Positions 5,645-7,251 of a stretch of 7,251 bases of DNA are shown here, one piece after another. Position numbers and translations under genes: made by a program. The notes below the pieces were generated by a model that saw only the letters and a program-made list of their open reading frames with translations, was not told where the DNA came from and did not search any database. This DNA comes from Thermoplasmata archaeon (GTDB lineage: Archaea > Thermoplasmatota > Thermoplasmata > Lutacidiplasmatales > UBA184), in assembly GCA_030040755.1 (NCBI GenBank), contig JASHTC010000186.1:1-7251 (forward strand), in the 5' to 3' direction. Position 1 is the stretch's first letter. Each line of letters opens with the position of its first letter.

Positions 5645-6730
5645 TCAATGGTAGGTGTCGAACCGGTACGGGGCGAGGGGGAGTTCTCCCAGCACCATCA
5701 GGAACTCGGGCGGGGTGAGCACCGGTCGTGGATAGCTCTGGCCGTCGTCCAGGGCGATCCGGGGGCAAGCGGTGTTCACGTAGGCCTCGAACGCCCGGCC
5801 CTCGAGGTCGCGCGGGTCGAGCCGGTCGAAGTACAGGAGTTCTGCCTCCCGTCCGGCCGCCCGGGCTCGCTCCTGGAGCCTCAGTGCCGTCGGGGAGCGG
5901 TTCTGCCCTCCGAACGTCGAGACCAGGATCCCCCAACGTCGCGCGTCCCGCGCGGCCGCCACCGCGAGTTGACGGCGACCGATGAGGCGAGCCCGGTCGA
6001 TCGGCGGCTCCAGCTGGTTCTGCAGCGGGTCGAGCGACCAGACCGGACGGTCGACGGCGAGGGCGAGGCCGACCGGGTGGAACCGACCCGTGCCGAGGAA
6101 CACGAACGCGTCGACTCGGTCGGCGACCGCCTCCGCGCCGGTGTAGTTGCACCCCAACGCTTGCGCCGGGTAGGCGAGTCGGCGGTCCCCCTGCTCCACG
6201 AGCACCTCGAACCCGCGTTGCGCGAGGGCCGCGGTGAGCGCCGGGAGGAGGTCGAGGTGCTGTACGGACGCGACGAGGCCGAGGCGGCGGGGGAGGTTCG
6301 CGGCGGCCACCGTCGCGGCCAGCGCCTCGGGGTCCCCGCCAGGTTCCCGCATTTCGACAAAGAATGTCCGCCGCGGGAGCCGGACGTTGGGGATTGGCGC
6401 GTGGCCCAGTACGATCGCGAGGTCCGCCCGGGGCGCCTCCTCGAGCGAGGGAACGTCGCAGGCACCGAAACAAGGCCGGGTCGCGAGAATCACGGGCGCT
6501 CCCGACTCGGCGCGGAGCCGCTCGACGACCTCGTGGGCGTTGCGGACGAGCCCGGCCGGCACCTGAAGTACCACCCGGGTCGGGTGCGCCGCGCGCACGG
6601 CGTGGAACAGCTCCGGGCCGATCGTCGGAAAGACCTTGACGGAGGCGCCGGGTGGGTCGTCCATCGTGGGATCGCCGGCCCGACCGAGGAACCTCGCTAA
6701 AGGTTTGGGGTCCTCGAGGGTGACTTTCAC
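5645..6730 (-). CDS. dph2: Dph2, diphthamide biosynthesis radical-SAM-like enzyme
   Basis: Archaeal Dph2 transfers the 3-amino-3-carboxypropyl group of S-adenosylmethionine to a histidine of elongation factor 2, the first step of diphthamide synthesis. It is a homodimer with one [4Fe-4S] cluster per subunit, held by three widely spaced cysteines. All three are visible here, counted from the GTG at 6730: C91 in CFGACDVPS, C194 in GCNYTGAEAV and C322 in NTACPRIALDDG. Other family features are TRVVLQVPAGLVRNA (51-65), LGHAPIP (108-114) and FLGTGRFHPVGLALA (211-225). The GTG gives 361 residues. An ATG at 6664 (residue 23) gives 339 and leaves about the N-terminal length usual for the family. The extra 22 residues (KVTLEDPKPLARFLGRAGD) look plausible but unconfirmed, so the start is open. 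The gene leads the unit that continues into the DUF131-like gene. Confidence 0.93.
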   Translation of the reverse strand: MKVTLEDPKPLARFLGRAGDPTMDDPPGASVKVFPTIGPELFHAVRAAHPTRVVLQVPAGLVRNAHEVVERLRAESGAPVILATRPCFGACDVPSLEEAPRADLAIVLGHAPIPNVRLPRRTFFVEMREPGGDPEALAATVAAANLPRRLGLVASVQHLDLLPALTAALAQRGFEVLVEQGDRRLAYPAQALGCNYTGAEAVADRVDAFVFLGTGRFHPVGLALAVDRPVWSLDPLQNQLEPPIDRARLIGRRQLAVAAARDARRWGILVSTFGGQNRSPTALRLQERARAAGREAELLYFDRLDPRDLEGRAFEAYVNTACPRIALDDGQSYPRPVLTPPEFLMVLGELPLAPYRFDTYH

Positions 6731-6828
6731 CCTGTCCGGTGGGCCGTCCCCACCGCTCTGCCAATTCCGCCCGCGTCCGAACGTTTAAATCGGGGTACCT
6801 GTCAGGCCTCTGGGCCGGCCACACCCCC
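6731..6828. promoter_or_regulatory. Divergent promoter region with palindromic TTTAAA (6784-6789)
   Basis: In this GC-rich 98-base gap the only strong AT patch is ACGTTTAAAT (6781-6790). On the plus strand TTTAAAT (6784-6790) lies about 42 bases before the ATG at 6829, which would give a leader of roughly 15 bases. On the minus strand the same element reads ATTTAAAC and lies about 57 bases before the dph2 GTG at 6730, giving a leader of about 30 bases. TTTAAA is self-complementary, so one TATA-like element could serve both genes. The plus-strand side has the more purine-containing upstream flank (CGAACG). Confidence 0.5.
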
Positions 6829-7251
6829 ATGAACGAGCTGCGAACCCTACGTCCCGGGCGAGCCTCTCCCGAACCGAACGATGAGTCCGTGCCGGCGCGC
6901 CGGCCGCGCGGGCGAGTTGGGGTGTCGCGTCGACCTGCTGGCGCGCGACGGCCCCTGGCCCTCGTCATCGTGGTGGCGGCCGTGATGGCCCTGTCGATGG
7001 GGGCCGGCTCGCTCGTCCTTGCCCACTCCTCGGTGGGGGGCGCGAGTGCCCCCGCCCGGGCCGCTTCCTCCTCTTCTCCCGTCTCGGCGAGCTCGGCTTC
7101 CGCCGCGGCGGCCTCCGATTCCGGCGCCGCGTGCGCCGCAGGGAGCCGGAGCGGCGCCCCCGCGGCCGAGCCCGCGGCCTCTCCGCGGCCGTCGACGACC
7201 GGGCCCTCCCCGCTCTACAACTCTGCCGTGGTTCCCTACGCGGTCCTAACC
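6829..7251 (+). CDS. Secreted or surface protein, N-terminal part (cut by right edge)
   Basis: The open frame of 141 codons from the ATG runs off the right edge. It begins with about 42 polar, Arg-rich residues, then a hydrophobic segment (about 43-65, PLALVIVVAAVMALSMGAGSL) that could be a signal peptide or a membrane anchor. Next comes a long Ser/Ala/Pro-rich, low-complexity stretch (about 66-127), ending in GPSPLYNSAVVPYAVLT, where a folded domain may begin. This layout is common in extracellular archaeal proteins. The RRPLAL preceding the hydrophobic core only loosely recalls a twin-arginine motif. The n-region is unusually long, and a GTG at residue 32 (6922) is a possible later start. 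A TATA-like box at 6784 and a pyrimidine run before the ATG suggest a short leader without a Shine-Dalgarno. The function cannot be named; extracellular protease families such as thermopsin are only one guess. Confidence 0.6.
   Translation, partial: MNELRTLRPGRASPEPNDESVPARRPRGRVGVSRRPAGARRPLALVIVVAAVMALSMGAGSLVLAHSSVGGASAPARAASSSSPVSASSASAAAASDSGAACAAGSRSGAPAAEPAASPRPSTTGPSPLYNSAVVPYAVLT

Noticed and set aside
5069..6700. 543-codon open frame on the plus strand antisense to dph2
   Set aside because: It overlaps dph2, where the three cluster cysteines and family motifs are conserved on the minus strand. Its composition is that of a shadow frame.
4914..6968. 684-codon open frame on the minus strand across pdxT, the DUF131-like gene and dph2
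   Set aside because: The product is dominated by Arg, Gly, Pro and Ala with no domain, and it crosses two recognisable genes in other frames as well as two intergenic junctions.
1..7251. Mobile element, CRISPR array or new defence system
   Set aside because: No direct-repeat array, transposase, integrase, terminal inverted repeats or tRNA-flanked junction is visible. Nearly all of the window is explained by housekeeping genes.

Overview
The window looks like a chromosomal segment of a very GC-rich archaeon. The archaeal signs are a Dph2-type diphthamide enzyme, a class II HMG-CoA reductase (mevalonate route to isoprenoid lipids), a DUF131-like membrane protein, TATA-box-like elements at archaeal spacing, and starts with little or no leader or Shine-Dalgarno sequence. 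A bacterial-type DNA gyrase B and a GrpE in the same genome fit a euryarchaeote such as a Thermoplasmatota lineage. The proteins are Arg/Ala-rich and not strongly acidic, which argues against a halophile. The lineage assignment is inference.

Layout from left to right. Positions 1-587 (minus) hold the N-terminal part of a CorA-like metal-ion channel cut by the left edge. Positions 627-2528 (minus) hold a complete gyrB upstream of it, in the same transcriptional direction. Positions 2529-2752 form a divergent control region with a TATA-like box for gyrB, an 18-bp perfect palindrome at the predicted gyrB transcription start, a second 14-bp palindrome with the same GTCCGGAC core, and a weak TATA-like box for grpE. 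Positions 2753-5195 (plus) carry a tightly packed run, grpE - HMG-CoA reductase - pdxT, in which each junction is a 4-base ATGA stop/start overlap. At 5192-5195 this run meets the opposite unit head-on: both last genes use the same CTAG for their stop codons. Positions 5192-6730 (minus) hold dph2 followed by the DUF131-like gene. Positions 6731-6828 are a short divergent promoter region with a palindromic TTTAAA. From 6829 to the right edge is the start of a secreted or surface protein with a signal peptide/anchor and a Ser/Ala/Pro-rich linker.

The genes are mostly housekeeping: DNA supercoiling, chaperone nucleotide exchange, lipid precursor synthesis, pyridoxal-phosphate synthesis and translation-factor modification. 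No mobile element, CRISPR array, tRNA or rRNA is visible. I see no clear new defence or metabolic system. The points that most deserve a second look are the paired palindromes in the gyrB/grpE control region, the missing standard start codon and short N-terminal domain of the CorA-like gene, and the unusual grpE-hmgA-pdxT grouping.
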